A DNA stretch of 64,000 bases from Bacteroidota bacterium (GCA_018222965.1 JAAEZH010000009.1:62001-126000); one strand, 5' to 3'; shown: positions 15,489 to 24,779, counted from the stretch's first letter. Notes: generated by a model from the sequence alone, not told the origin. Numbers and translations: made by a program.

Positions 15489-16757
15489 GTGCTGTCCTAC
15501 CCGGCAATCCAGACACTTCTTCTTTTTACAATAGACTTTATGTAAATGCATGGCAGCCTGCCCCTCCCCGGCTGTTTTCAGGTCCAGGTGTTTTTTCCAG
15601 TTTCGAATGATCTTATTGTTTTCGACAGGCATTTCCTCCAACCACGACAATGCCCGGTTTTGATACTTTTCCTGCCCGGTTTGTCTGCCGTAAAAGAACA
15701 GAAAGGGAATAAAAACATTAAGCAACATGACGCGAACCCATTCGCCCCCCGGATTGCCAACCCCTTTCTCTGAGTACTTCCCGAATCTATAGTGGTGTTG
15801 CCAATAAGGGCTAACGGGCGGCACCAGCAATTTGGTAAATGCCTTTGGCTCCAAAGGTTCTAACATGGTCCGCATCAGATAGGGCTCCTGATGATAAAGG
15901 CCGGCCAATCGCACCAGCCTGACTTCCGGAAAGGCAGCAGGACGCAATCGGGAATACTTCCAACTCGCTCTGGGTAGTGGAGACAATTGATGCTTATGCT
16001 GCAAAAAAGTAAACTCGTTTTTTAATCTCTTGCTGTATGTATCCTCCGGCGAATCGGGTATCAACCCGGCCATGCCTAAAACCAGGGCTTCCAGTTCAAC
16101 CAGCCTGGAGCGATATTGACGCAATAGTTTTAACGGAAGCACATGGGCCAGCATCTCCATCGGACCCGCATTCACCTTCAACCCATAGCCATAAAACAAC
16201 AAGAGTTGAAATACCTTTTCCCAATCGCCCCGGTACTTCTCCAACCAGCCACTCAAACGATGTACTTTATGCTCCAGCCGCTCCACCAGCAAGCGATCCA
16301 ACCACAATTTCACATCCAGCACGGGGACCTCGGAGATACGGCTTTCACAGGCGATCCATTGACGGCTGCGCATCCAGGCATGGTATAATTTTAGAGGCTT
16401 TTTAGGTAGTCGATCTTTCAGAATCAGACATGGAATCCGATTCCCCATTCGGTTGAAAACCACTTTATCTTCTTCCAGCACGACATGCAAAATGACATTA
16501 TCATAAGCCGGATCGTTTTGATGTCCATGCGCGTACCAATCCGAGGCCAGAATATGTATCTCGACATGCCCCGCCCAAAGTGTACCCCCAATGCGAATGC
16601 GGGCATCCTGAAAATCCGGTCCGGCATCTGCATGACCGTATCCAATCTTTTCCAGGACCAGTTTTTCGCCTGTTGTCGTTTCCAGTTGATTTAAATCGAA
16701 GTGCGTTTTGCGCCAGAGAAAATGCAGGAAATCCTCCGGGATGTTTGAACTTTTCAT
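15417..16757 (-). CDS. DUF2851 protein
   Basis: 446 residues from ATG 16757 (MKSSNIPEDFLHFLWR); the ATG at 16793 is an alternative adding 12. The family is restricted to Bacteroidota and a few relatives. Family marks are DFLHFLWRKTHFDL, GYGHADAGPDFQDARIRIGG, GHVEIHILASDWYAHGH and YDNVILHVVLEED, which together look like a compact enzyme-like beta domain. A C-terminal cysteine group (YCKKKKCLDC) suggests metal binding. Function is unknown. Its last 24 codons overlap the DUF554 gene on the other strand. Confidence 0.9.
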   Translation of the reverse strand: MKSSNIPEDFLHFLWRKTHFDLNQLETTTGEKLVLEKIGYGHADAGPDFQDARIRIGGTLWAGHVEIHILASDWYAHGHQNDPAYDNVILHVVLEEDKVVFNRMGNRIPCLILKDRLPKKPLKLYHAWMRSRQWIACESRISEVPVLDVKLWLDRLLVERLEHKVHRLSGWLEKYRGDWEKVFQLLLFYGYGLKVNAGPMEMLAHVLPLKLLRQYRSRLVELEALVLGMAGLIPDSPEDTYSKRLKNEFTFLQHKHQLSPLPRASWKYSRLRPAAFPEVRLVRLAGLYHQEPYLMRTMLEPLEPKAFTKLLVPPVSPYWQHHYRFGKYSEKGVGNPGGEWVRVMLLNVFIPFLFFYGRQTGQEKYQNRALSWLEEMPVENNKIIRNWKKHLDLKTAGEGQAAMHLHKVYCKKKKCLDCRVGQHLMIGGVAGSRLPQGNDASQQEGG

Positions 16758-16817
16758 AGCTTTTTGAGGCAATGTAAATCCCCAAACTCGCATCGAGCGA
16801 ATGCCGGAAAAACTTTT

Positions 16818-17921
16818 TTAGTGCCAATCCGCCTTTCGGCGAAAGCCAAAAATGGACAAACTAAACCACAAATGATACAAGGGAAGCAGCAGGTCTAAAA
16901 TCGGGAAGAACGGAATCAAATCCTGACTGTCAAAGCGTTTCATTAATCGGACGGCCTGCCACCAGGCCAGACTAAGCCGTAAAATTCCACCAACAATCGC
17001 CACCGCCGGAAAAAGCCACAAACCAATGAACCCCAAAAGCCAATGCAGGGCATGCGAAAAGGCAATCAAACCCAATCCCAGCTTATGCGCCCGCCGATAT
17101 CGAATCCCTGTACTCAAATGTCGCTGCTTTTGTCGACGCCAGGAAGACCAGCTTTTCTTTGCCCGAGAATACATCCATGCCTTTCGGCGAATGCTGATGC
17201 ATACCCGAAGATTCTTATCCATTAATCCATTGACAAAAAGGTCGTCATCACCGCTGGCCAAATCTGCATGTGACTCAAAGCCGCCTTCTGCTTCAAACAT
17301 ACTTTTCCGGTAAGCCAGATTTCTGCCTACCCCCATATACGGCTGCCCCCAACGGGCCGCAGAGAGATACAGGATCGCCGTGTGCCAGGCCTCAAAGCGC
17401 TGCCAGCGGTTGAGCACTCCCCGCTCCGGATAAAAAGGAGCGTAACCCAGGACAAGGTCTGCCCCTTCGCCGAAAGGCGCACACATCTCTGTAATCCAAA
17501 AAGCAGAAGCGGGCCGACAATCGGCATCTGTCAATAACAAATATGGATATTGGGCAGCCTGAATGCCGCTGGCCAAAGCGTCTTTCTTGCCCGCTCTGGT
17601 CTCTCCGGGATCCACCACCCGAAGTTGGGTATGCTTTTGGGAAAGCTGCTCCAATAGAATCCGGCTTCCATCAGTCGAATTGTCATCAACTACAATGACC
17701 TCAAAAACGGGATGCGACTGACTCAGGATAAATGGCAGGTTTTTTTGCAGATTTTCCCGTTCGTTTCGCGCGCAGATAATGACACTTACCGGAATGGTAT
17801 TTGTCTTTTTTTCAGGCTGTAAAAAGCGACTAAGCCGGGTAAAGAAAAATCCCCACAAGCCCATTTGAAACAGGGTTGTGATAATAAACAGACCGCAGAG
17901 AAAGGAAAGAAGCATATTCAA
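16818..17921 (-). CDS. Membrane glycosyltransferase, family 2
   Basis: 367 residues. An N-terminal helix anchors a GT-A domain: PVSVIICARNERENL, EVIVVDDNSTDGS, LLLTDADCRP (DxD), ASGDDDLFVNG and QKQRHLSTGIRY in the place of the QxxRW motif. Two or three C-terminal helices follow. It should be a processive or polyprenyl-type sugar transferase at the inner membrane. Three copies of the TTTCGSCGAAA motif lie inside it (16834, 17182, 17466). The first encodes the C-terminal residues FGFRRKADWH, so the end of the protein may derive from the repeat. It overlaps the acyltransferase gene by four bases. Confidence 0.9.
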   Translation of the reverse strand: MNMLLSFLCGLFIITTLFQMGLWGFFFTRLSRFLQPEKKTNTIPVSVIICARNERENLQKNLPFILSQSHPVFEVIVVDDNSTDGSRILLEQLSQKHTQLRVVDPGETRAGKKDALASGIQAAQYPYLLLTDADCRPASAFWITEMCAPFGEGADLVLGYAPFYPERGVLNRWQRFEAWHTAILYLSAARWGQPYMGVGRNLAYRKSMFEAEGGFESHADLASGDDDLFVNGLMDKNLRVCISIRRKAWMYSRAKKSWSSWRRQKQRHLSTGIRYRRAHKLGLGLIAFSHALHWLLGFIGLWLFPAVAIVGGILRLSLAWWQAVRLMKRFDSQDLIPFFPILDLLLPLYHLWFSLSIFGFRRKADWH

Positions 17922-19186
17922 AAGAGTTGTTCACGCAAGCTGATTCGAAGGTCGAGTAATCTTTGGGCAGAGGCCGGATAATCACGTCTGTAGTTTTTCC
18001 AGCGTCGCTCCTCCTGCCATCGACCAAGCTCTCTTCTGTAAAAATCGGTAAACAATCCGCTAATTGGAAGGCTCAGCGCGTATATCCACCAATCAATCCA
18101 CTGACTGGCCAGGCGGATTTGTAGATAATAGAATAGCGGAAAAAAGATCAGGCCGGATATATATTTGTAGGTTGCCTCATAACAAGGCCAGATATTGAGT
18201 TTTCGGTTGATCAACCAGGGGATTCCACAAGGCAGCAAATGATTGAGGAATCCAAAAATTGCAAGCGGCAATCCAGTGAGAAGAAAAAGGATTCTCGCAG
18301 TCATTCCTCGTTTACCAGCCAGACTTTCGTCAGACAAACCATTTCTCGAAATGCCCTGAAAATAAATCTGCATGCGGCTCAGGGTTTCCGTAGAAAATGC
18401 CCCTGTTTTTATGGCTTTGAGTTGCTCCAGGCTCCGCAAACCTTTCTTTTTCCAGGGGAGCGGATTTTCGGTTTGAGTCAGCATCTCCCAGGCGGCCAGG
18501 GCTTCATCCTGCCGGGGTGTATCCGCATCAATCATATTCGCCGAAAGGCCGGCACGGATCTTTAATGTCAATGCTTTTACCGCTTCTCTCGAGTCTTTCA
18601 AATACAAGTCCTTGAAATCAGCTACCCGGATCAGTTCGCCCGCCTTGACCAGTGCCTGCTCTCGAAAATACCGTGGATTGGAATAAATGATCCCTGCCGG
18701 CAGGATTTTAATTCCCAAGTTAAAACCATGAGCGGCTTCAGCGGCCAGAGCGATGCGGGCTGTCCCGGTTTTCACTTTTCGCAAATGCCGCTCCACTTTG
18801 CTGGTTCCTTCCGGAGCCACATACAAACAGCCCCCATTTTTCAGAAATTTTATGCTTTGCGCGAATGCCTGCTCGTTGTTTAGCGGCCGATTATTCACAT
18901 CTTCATAGCGCTCCACTTTAATGCAGTACAAAGTGCTTAGAATGCGATCGGCCACAGGATGCTTAAACAAGCTGGCATTGGCCAGAAAGTAAACCATTCG
19001 CCGGGAGCGGGCCACCACATTAAAAGGATCCATCACCGTACTTGGGTGGTTGGAAAGAATAAACAAGGGGCCGGGAGTAGAAAGGGCTTTTCGGTTTAGA
19101 ATCACCGACCGGCGATAAAAAATTCGCAAGCTTATGCGTACAATGGTACGCAAGAGGTGGTACAATGGAAAGAGAAGAATTTTCAA
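17918..19186 (-). CDS. PlsC-like acyltransferase with membrane helices
   Basis: 422 residues. Acyltransferase block I is SNHPSTVMDP, the H-x5-D variant usual in Bacteroidota glycerolipid or lipid A-type acyltransferases; block III is VAPEGTSKVER; block IV is ILPAGIIYSNP. Two hydrophobic stretches in the last third (ILFLLTGLPLAIFGFLNHL and the paired helices after YISGLIFF) are membrane segments. It transfers an acyl chain to a glycerophosphate or similar acceptor. The downstream glycosyltransferase overlaps by four bases, so a joint role in a membrane glycolipid is reasonable. It contains one TTTCGSCGAAA-type copy at 18536. Confidence 0.87.
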   Translation of the reverse strand: MKILLFPLYHLLRTIVRISLRIFYRRSVILNRKALSTPGPLFILSNHPSTVMDPFNVVARSRRMVYFLANASLFKHPVADRILSTLYCIKVERYEDVNNRPLNNEQAFAQSIKFLKNGGCLYVAPEGTSKVERHLRKVKTGTARIALAAEAAHGFNLGIKILPAGIIYSNPRYFREQALVKAGELIRVADFKDLYLKDSREAVKALTLKIRAGLSANMIDADTPRQDEALAAWEMLTQTENPLPWKKKGLRSLEQLKAIKTGAFSTETLSRMQIYFQGISRNGLSDESLAGKRGMTARILFLLTGLPLAIFGFLNHLLPCGIPWLINRKLNIWPCYEATYKYISGLIFFPLFYYLQIRLASQWIDWWIYALSLPISGLFTDFYRRELGRWQEERRWKNYRRDYPASAQRLLDLRISLREQLF

Positions 19187-19248
19187 TTTTGTCGCTAAGA
19201 ATTTGTTGTAATGATACCCAATTTTTTCCCTTTTTGTTACATTGAACT

Positions 19249-20019
19249 ATGATCGTTTCCTTCCAAATAAATGACCGCAAAGCAAAGGCTGACCTAAATC
19301 ATCCACTCGATATCTCCATCCCGCTAGTAGAGGGCACGGAGCAGGTTAATTGTTTTTACGCACCACTCTACGAAACTTCTCCGGTTGTTGCCGGGGATTT
19401 TATCGGCAGCACGGAACAAGGCGGACCCCTGAATTTTAAAAACGTCCGTATCAATCCGCACGGCAATGGCACACATACAGAGTGCGTTGGACATATTGCC
19501 AGAAAAGCCTGGTCTATCAATCAACAGCTGAAAAGATTTCACTTTACAGCCAAGCTGGTAAGTTTATATCCGCGGAAGCTGGAGAACGGGGATCGGGTAA
19601 TATTGAGAGAAGATCTGGAAGACAGCATTAAAAAGAATGAGGTAGACGCCTATGTGTTACGCACGCTCCCAAATGGAAGTAATAAACGCACACAAAACTA
19701 CTCGGGGAGCAATCCGCCTTACATGGAAGCTGCTGCTTTGGAATTTTTGGCAGAAAAGGGAATCAAACACCTGTTACTCGATCTGCCATCTGTAGACCGG
19801 GAAGAAGATGAGGGCAAGCTTGCCGGCCATAAAGCCTGGTGGAAATATCCCAATACGGAATCTGCGGGTAGAGCAGATTGTACGATTACAGAATTGATCT
19901 ATGTCCCGGATCACGTTCCGGATGGGTACTATTTACTAAACATACAGATAGCTCCTTTTGAAATTGATGCCAGTCCCAGTAAACCCATCTTATATCCTTT
20001 GCGTTTTGAAGGAGATTAA
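19249..20019 (+). CDS. Cyclase-family hydrolase, kynurenine formamidase-like
   Basis: 256 residues. The metal-binding signature of the cyclase family (PF04199) is NPHGNGTHTECVGHI, where KynB has H-x-G-T-H-x-D; the Asp is replaced by Glu. Other family marks are GSNPPYMEAAALEFLAEKGIKHLLLDLPSVDREEDEG. These enzymes hydrolyse N-formylkynurenine or related amides. A kynureninase gene lies 5 kb away (24780), which fits tryptophan breakdown, but the two are not in one operon. The next gene follows after two bases. Confidence 0.82.
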   Translation: MIVSFQINDRKAKADLNHPLDISIPLVEGTEQVNCFYAPLYETSPVVAGDFIGSTEQGGPLNFKNVRINPHGNGTHTECVGHIARKAWSINQQLKRFHFTAKLVSLYPRKLENGDRVILREDLEDSIKKNEVDAYVLRTLPNGSNKRTQNYSGSNPPYMEAAALEFLAEKGIKHLLLDLPSVDREEDEGKLAGHKAWWKYPNTESAGRADCTITELIYVPDHVPDGYYLLNIQIAPFEIDASPSKPILYPLRFEGD

Positions 20020-20021
20020 AC

Positions 20022-20711
20022 ATGGCTAAGACCAGACAGACATATCACTCTCGCCTCTACCGGGAATTTCGGGCCATCCCCCCAAATGATCACCGGGCCC
20101 GGGTTCATTACTTTGAAAATCACGAAGATGAGATCCGGGGGCTCTATCCGGAGGAAGTATTTGAATTTGTTGCGGCATATGCCCTGGCTTTGTACGAGAT
20201 CAATGACTATCGCCGATTTCTGGTGATGGTAGAGGAAGTGCTCATTCGGAGTATCAACGACAATTTTCTGGATTTCCAGGGAGAAGATGTTTACGAGCGC
20301 ATGCTGTTCCGGAAATCAATAGCGCATTTAAACCTGCGCGAAATGAAAGCCTGTCAGCACACCCTAACCGAATTGCTCCGCATGTCTCCTACGAAACCGG
20401 AATATGTCAAGATTTTGGGCAAATGCTGGTACTTTCAAAAGCCGGCATGGGTAAAAACAACACGGGCAATAAGTGTGGCTATTTTCATAGCAGCTGCATT
20501 GGTAACCGCCTTTGAAGTATTATTTATCACCCCCTTCACCCCTGGTTGGACGGATGATATTCAGTTGATCAGAAACAGTCTTTTTGTGCTTGGAATTTGC
20601 GGGCTGGTCTTATCTGAAACTATGCACCGGCTCCTAATCCAACATAAACTGGGCGAGTATCGTCGAGATGCAGAAGAACGCAAGCGAAGGAAGCGACTCC
20701 ATCAATCCTGA
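20022..20711 (+). CDS. TPR-like cytoplasmic domain with two membrane helices
   Basis: 229 residues. The first 140 are helical, with TPR-like pairs (FEFVAAYALALYEINDYRRFLVMVEE, KSIAHLNLREMKACQHTLTELLRMSP) followed by KPEYVKILGKCWYF. Two membrane segments follow (TRAISVAIFIAAALVTAFEVLFI and SLFVLGICGLVLSE), then a very basic tail (EERKRRKRLHQS). I do not recognise a named family. It is probably cotranscribed with the cyclase gene two bases upstream and converges on the decarboxylase with a 10-base overlap. Confidence 0.7.
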   Translation: MAKTRQTYHSRLYREFRAIPPNDHRARVHYFENHEDEIRGLYPEEVFEFVAAYALALYEINDYRRFLVMVEEVLIRSINDNFLDFQGEDVYERMLFRKSIAHLNLREMKACQHTLTELLRMSPTKPEYVKILGKCWYFQKPAWVKTTRAISVAIFIAAALVTAFEVLFITPFTPGWTDDIQLIRNSLFVLGICGLVLSETMHRLLIQHKLGEYRRDAEERKRRKRLHQS

Positions 20712-22108
20712 TACCCCAAAATGCGCAGCATATCTTCCGAAATCTGTGCTTTTTTATAAAGCGTATCCACCAAATTCCCCTGCTCATTTTTGTAAACCAA
20801 AACATGTTGTGGAGAAGGTATCAGACAATGTTTGATGCCTCCGTATCCACTCAGGGCATCCTGATATGCTCCGGTGTGGAAAAAGCCCAAATATAATGGC
20901 TCCGGATCAGACGGACTGAAAGCCGGCAGATACACTTGTCCCTCATGGGCTTCTGAATTGTAATAATCTGAATTATCACAACTCAGCCCGCCGATATTCA
21001 CCTTTCGGTATTCATTTTGCCATTTATTGATCGGCAGGAGGATAAAGCGTTCTCCGATCCCCCAGGAATCGGGCAGGGTGTTCATCAGAGAATTATCGAT
21101 CATATACCAAAGCTCCGCATCGTTTTGTCGCTTTTGAGCCAGCACCGAAAATATGGTGGCCCCACTTTCGCCTACGGTATATTTCCCAAATTCGGTGAAG
21201 ATATCCGGCTCCTGAACCTCTTCCTCCTCACAGGCATCTGCGATGAGGTTGACAATTTCTTTGATCATGTATTTATAATCAAACTCAAATCCGAGGGAAT
21301 TGCGGATAGGCATACCTCCGCCAATATTTATGGCTTTTAAATCCGGGCAAAGCTTTTTGAGTTCGCAATACAACTTGACCGCTTTTTTGAGTTCTCCCCA
21401 GTAATACAGAGAGTCTTTAATCCCGGTATCTACAAAGAAGTGGAGCATTTTCAGTTGGAAATCGGGATTTTCATGCAGACTTTCCTTGTAGAAATTCAGC
21501 ACTTCAGAGTGCCTGATTCCGAGTCGGGAGGTATAGAACTCAAAGTTTGGCTCTTCTTCTGTTGCCACTCTAATACCGATCTTACAGGGACCGTTTTTGA
21601 TCTTTCCCGCATACTGCCTGTACTCTTCAATATTATCCAGAATCGGAATCACATTCTCAAAACCATCATTGATCAGATCGACAATACGGCTGGTATAGCC
21701 GATGGGTTTAAAGCCATTGTTGATGATAATAATGTCCTTATCGATCTTCTTCTGCCGATGGAGTTTACGGATGATATCAATATCGAATGCGGAGGAAGTT
21801 TCGAGTTGAACCCCATGCTCCAGCACTTCATCTAAGACATAGCTAAAATGGCAGGTTTTGGTACAATAGCAGTAATAGTATTTACCGCTATAGCCTTTGG
21901 ATTTTATAGCCCGATTAAACAGGTTTTTAGCCCTTTTGATCTGCATTCCGATCTTCGGAAGGTAGGTCAATTTCAAGGGGGTTCCATATTTTCCGATCAG
22001 GTACATGAGAGGGATGCCGTTAAACACCAACTCTCCTCCCATAATATCGAATCCTTCTTGTGGAAAGTAAAAGGTCTGGTCTATTAGATCGAAATAGCGA
22101 TTGGCCAT
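20702..22108 (-). CDS. speA: Arginine decarboxylase, short Bacteroidota form
   Basis: 468 residues, fold III PLP decarboxylase. The N-terminal PLP Lys lies in KYYYCYCTKTCHFSYV, the phosphate-binding glycine loop is INIGGGMPIRNS, and the catalytic Cys region is LSCDNSDYYN. This short type is annotated as biosynthetic arginine decarboxylase in Bacteroidota, although it is far smaller than E. coli SpeA. The product agmatine feeds polyamine synthesis. Ornithine, diaminopimelate and carboxynorspermidine decarboxylases share the fold, so the substrate is only likely. Single gene with a 240-base upstream spacer. Confidence 0.88.
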   Translation of the reverse strand: MANRYFDLIDQTFYFPQEGFDIMGGELVFNGIPLMYLIGKYGTPLKLTYLPKIGMQIKRAKNLFNRAIKSKGYSGKYYYCYCTKTCHFSYVLDEVLEHGVQLETSSAFDIDIIRKLHRQKKIDKDIIIINNGFKPIGYTSRIVDLINDGFENVIPILDNIEEYRQYAGKIKNGPCKIGIRVATEEEPNFEFYTSRLGIRHSEVLNFYKESLHENPDFQLKMLHFFVDTGIKDSLYYWGELKKAVKLYCELKKLCPDLKAINIGGGMPIRNSLGFEFDYKYMIKEIVNLIADACEEEEVQEPDIFTEFGKYTVGESGATIFSVLAQKRQNDAELWYMIDNSLMNTLPDSWGIGERFILLPINKWQNEYRKVNIGGLSCDNSDYYNSEAHEGQVYLPAFSPSDPEPLYLGFFHTGAYQDALSGYGGIKHCLIPSPQHVLVYKNEQGNLVDTLYKKAQISEDMLRILGYQD

Positions 22109-22322
22109 TTTAGCAGAGCTTATTAGAATGTTTTTGCAGGAATTATTCTGTGTTTCTTTGCGGGCACAAAGTTAGCGAATGCCTTAAATTATCAGGCGAT
22201 TTTTTTATTGGCTCGTAATTTAGCGCTTTCGCGAAAATACCGAAAGGAGCATTGCCGGCACCCCGACTACTTAATCTGCATTTAAGAAGTTACCCAATAA
22301 AACTATTTAGTCTAAATAATGT

Positions 22323-22330
22323 TAGTTTTG
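22323..22330 (+). promoter_or_regulatory. -7 box of the Nfu gene
   Basis: TAGTTTTG, an exact TAnnTTTG, 21 bases before the ATG at 22352. No TTTG at the -33 position. Confidence 0.5.
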
Positions 22331-22351
22331 CAGTAAGATTAATTGAATACA

Positions 22352-22966
22352 ATGGATCAACCAGTAACAAAAAGTCCGGTCATGCTCTATACGGAGCAAA
22401 CACCAAACCCGGAATCACTTAAATACGTTTCAAACCGCATGCTTTATAAAGGCACAGCGGATTTCCAGGAAGAAGAATTTGCGCAGGAATGGTCGCCTCT
22501 GGCTACTGCTCTCTTTGAATTCCCGTATGTAAAAGGCGTGTACATTGCCAATAACTTCGTAACGGTAACCAAGGAGTTTAACTACGGCTGGGAAGACATC
22601 ATGCTAAACCTGAAGTCTTTCATCAAGGAATACCTGGAATCGGAAAAAGGAATCATCAATGATGGTTTTGCCGAAGCCATGGCCAAGATTGAAGAGGAAC
22701 GAGGTGCGAGTTACGATTACTCGGAAGAAGACGCAGATACCGTAAACAAGATTAAAGAACTCATCGACACCTACGTACGACCTGCTGTCGAAATGGATGG
22801 CGGCAACATTGAGTTCAAGAAATACGATCAAGGCATTGTAACGGTGGTGTTACAAGGATCCTGTAGTGGTTGTCCTTCTTCTACTGTTACTTTGAAAGCT
22901 GGTATTGAGGGCATGCTTAAGCGTATGCTGCCACAAGTCAAAGAGGTAGTCGCTGAAATGGGCTAA
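22352..22966 (+). CDS. Nfu-type iron-sulfur scaffold protein
   Basis: 204 residues from ATG 22352; a TTG three codons upstream is ignored. The N-terminal Nfu_N domain (YTEQTPNPESLKYVSNRML) is followed by the NifU C-terminal domain with GSCSGCPSSTVTLK, where the C-x2-C pair holds a transferable [4Fe-4S] cluster, and VEMDGGNIEFKKYD before it. It delivers clusters to target enzymes in the cytoplasm. It has its own promoter box and terminator and is not linked to suf genes here. Confidence 0.95.
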   Translation: MDQPVTKSPVMLYTEQTPNPESLKYVSNRMLYKGTADFQEEEFAQEWSPLATALFEFPYVKGVYIANNFVTVTKEFNYGWEDIMLNLKSFIKEYLESEKGIINDGFAEAMAKIEEERGASYDYSEEDADTVNKIKELIDTYVRPAVEMDGGNIEFKKYDQGIVTVVLQGSCSGCPSSTVTLKAGIEGMLKRMLPQVKEVVAEMG

Positions 22967-22986
22967 AACCATATAAAAAAAGTAAA

Positions 22987-23020
22987 AAAGCCGGTGCGCA
23001 CATGCGTTCCGGCTTTTTTT
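22987..23020. terminator. Bidirectional terminator after nfu
   Basis: AAAGCCGG (22987-22994) pairs with CCGGCTTT (23009-23016); T-run on the plus side, and a T-rich tail on the minus side for the gene ending at 23034. Confidence 0.85.
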
Positions 23021-23033
23021 ATTTCCGGATCTG

Positions 23034-23597
23034 CTAATTCAACTCCTCAAAGCGAACAGCCGGAAATCGAATATCGACAGCGACATTGTTGGGATCGTCA
23101 AATAGAAAGAAGACCAGCACACTGCCAATTCCTTCTTTATGCAAAGCCAGCATACGGCAATGCTTAAAACCCGTAAAATCCGGTTTGGGCTCAAAGAAAT
23201 AGATGATTCCCCAGTCAGCGCCGAAGTTCTGTCGAAGTTCGGTGCGGAGAATAGGCAGCATACTCATCAGGGCTTCATCATCATTGACTGCAACCGAGCT
23301 CGATGCTCGTAAGCAGAGTACATCCGGGAACATAGAGAGGGTGTCCTGCTCATTATAAGGCAGCACATAGTATCGTATCTCCATGTCTTCCTTGTCGGAA
23401 CGGATGGCGTAATGATAGTCCTGATAGGGATTTTCGTAAATCGGAACCGTTTCGTATCCCGAATCCAGGGGCCTGGTAATTTGCAATTTCGCAGCTTCCA
23501 CTTTTTCTTCAAAATCAGCTGGAAAGTCAGTCGACTGTGCTTGCAACACAGGCCATGTCAGCGCCCAGATCAGGGCACAAGTGTAGAATTTTCTCAT
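23034..23597 (-). CDS. Secreted protein of unknown function
   Basis: 187 residues with a signal peptide (MRKFYTCALIWALTWPVLQAQ). The mature part is a mixed alpha/beta domain with YAIRSDKEDMEIRYYVLPY and GSVLVFFLFDDPNN; I do not recognise the family. It lies 96 bases after the anti-sigma-like gene and on the same strand, so it may be the output or the sensor of that sigma operon. Confidence 0.7.
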   Translation of the reverse strand: MRKFYTCALIWALTWPVLQAQSTDFPADFEEKVEAAKLQITRPLDSGYETVPIYENPYQDYHYAIRSDKEDMEIRYYVLPYNEQDTLSMFPDVLCLRASSSVAVNDDEALMSMLPILRTELRQNFGADWGIIYFFEPKPDFTGFKHCRMLALHKEGIGSVLVFFLFDDPNNVAVDIRFPAVRFEELN

Positions 23598-23693
23598 GAT
23601 AATACCGAATTAAGTTTGGGGGGCATCCTTCCGGCTGCTTGCCGACAGCCATCCGGTTTTTGTCCGGTTTATCAGTCTTTGGGTATTAGTTTG

Positions 23694-23936
23694 CTAGGCC
23701 GGGTTTACCCGGATCTTATCTTTTATAGCCTGGATGAGTGTGGGAGATACCTTTCGGCGTTGGATCTTGCTTTTGATAAATTCTCGGAAGGAAGCTTCTT
23801 TGCTAAGCATGCGCAAGAATTCCGGGTTGGTTTTGATTTCCTTGATCAGGTCGCGTTCTGCTTCAAAGCTGAGTTCGTTATCCAAAAAAGAACTCACTTT
23901 GCGGATCAGGTCTTGATAATTGTCATTGCTGTTCAT
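23694..23936 (-). CDS. Small anti-sigma-like protein lacking the zinc motif
   Basis: 80 residues, helical. The opening LIRKVSSFLDNELSFEAERDLIKEIKTNPE resembles the N-terminal ASD fold of RsrA/ChrR-type anti-sigma factors, in which the phrase FLDGEL...E is common. However there is no cysteine at all, so the H-x3-C-x2-C zinc site is absent. It follows the ECF sigma gene at 24039 by 102 bases on the same strand. A cognate anti-sigma role that does not sense redox is the best guess. Confidence 0.65.
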   Translation of the reverse strand: MNSNDNYQDLIRKVSSFLDNELSFEAERDLIKEIKTNPEFLRMLSKEASFREFIKSKIQRRKVSPTLIQAIKDKIRVNPA

Positions 23937-24038
23937 GACATGCAGTTTTTAGTTGCCGCCCAACAGTCCCGGTTTTCAGGAGGACTGCCGGATAAGCGGC
24001 CGAAATGGCCACTTTATGGCAAATCCGTTAACGATTAA

Positions 24039-24611
24039 CTACTGTTTTCTTCGTTTATCCTTTAAACCAAAATGCTTTATCGCATAATCCTGTAAGGTTT
24101 CTTTCAGCATGTTTCGCGCCCGGTGTAAGCGGGAACGCACGGTGCCGATTGGAATATCTATGATGCGGGCAATCTCCTCATAGGTGAAATTTTCCACATC
24201 GTACAGCAGCAATACCGTTCTGAAATCCACTGGCAGTGAATTTACCGCATTGGTAACTTCATCTCCCATCATGTGCTCAAACATCTCTTCCCGAAGGTCG
24301 AGATAACTGGAGAACTGGGATTCATTTTCGTTGTGATAGGTTACGATCTCCTCGTAATCCACCCTGCTCGGTTGCTTGCTGCGCTTCCGATATTCGTTTA
24401 TGAAAAGATTTTTCAGGATACGAAAAAGCCAGGCTTTGGCATTGGTGCCGACCTCGTATTTGTCGATCGACTTGAAAGCCTTCAGGTATGTTTCCTGTAC
24501 GAGATCATTAGCATCCTCTTCATTCCGTGTAAGCGAAAATGCAAAGTTGAACAGGGAGTTGATTTGTGGCATCAGCTCCTCTTCGAATATGTCGTATCGA
24601 CGTTCTGCCAT
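24039..24611 (-). CDS. ECF sigma factor, RpoE/SigH-like
   Basis: 190 residues from ATG 24611 (MAERRYDIF); the upstream ATG at 24638 overlaps a TATCTTTA box and is less likely. Region 2 reads LFNFAFSLTRNEEDANDLVQETYLKAFKSIDKYEVGTNAKAWLFRILKNLFINEYRKR, with the classic DLVQETYLKA and NAKAWLFRI. Region 4 is LPVDFRTVLLLYDVENFTYEEIARIIDIPIGTVRSRLHRARNMLKE. It is first in an operon with the cysteine-free small protein and the secreted protein downstream. Confidence 0.93.
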   Translation of the reverse strand: MAERRYDIFEEELMPQINSLFNFAFSLTRNEEDANDLVQETYLKAFKSIDKYEVGTNAKAWLFRILKNLFINEYRKRSKQPSRVDYEEIVTYHNENESQFSSYLDLREEMFEHMMGDEVTNAVNSLPVDFRTVLLLYDVENFTYEEIARIIDIPIGTVRSRLHRARNMLKETLQDYAIKHFGLKDKRRKQ

Positions 24612-24779
24612 GACCTCTGGAATCATCCTGGGGACCATAAAGATAGAAATTGAATTGATTTAATGAATGATCCCTCTCCGAGAGGGCTTCATTGCCTCAT
24701 GCAGGTCTATAACCAAGCTTTCTCAAAATTAGTTTCAAAAAAGCAGAAAATAGCAGCTGCCTCTATTCAAAAAACCTCC

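Noticed and set aside
22230-22245. TTTCGCGAAA sites (also near 26029, 28340, 63243) as members of the motif family
   Set aside because: They lack the central S base and so differ in length; possibly related, but not counted.
24672-24686. CCCTCTC/GAGAGGG hairpin as kynU terminator
   Set aside because: Short stem, loop of one base, and no T-run on either strand.
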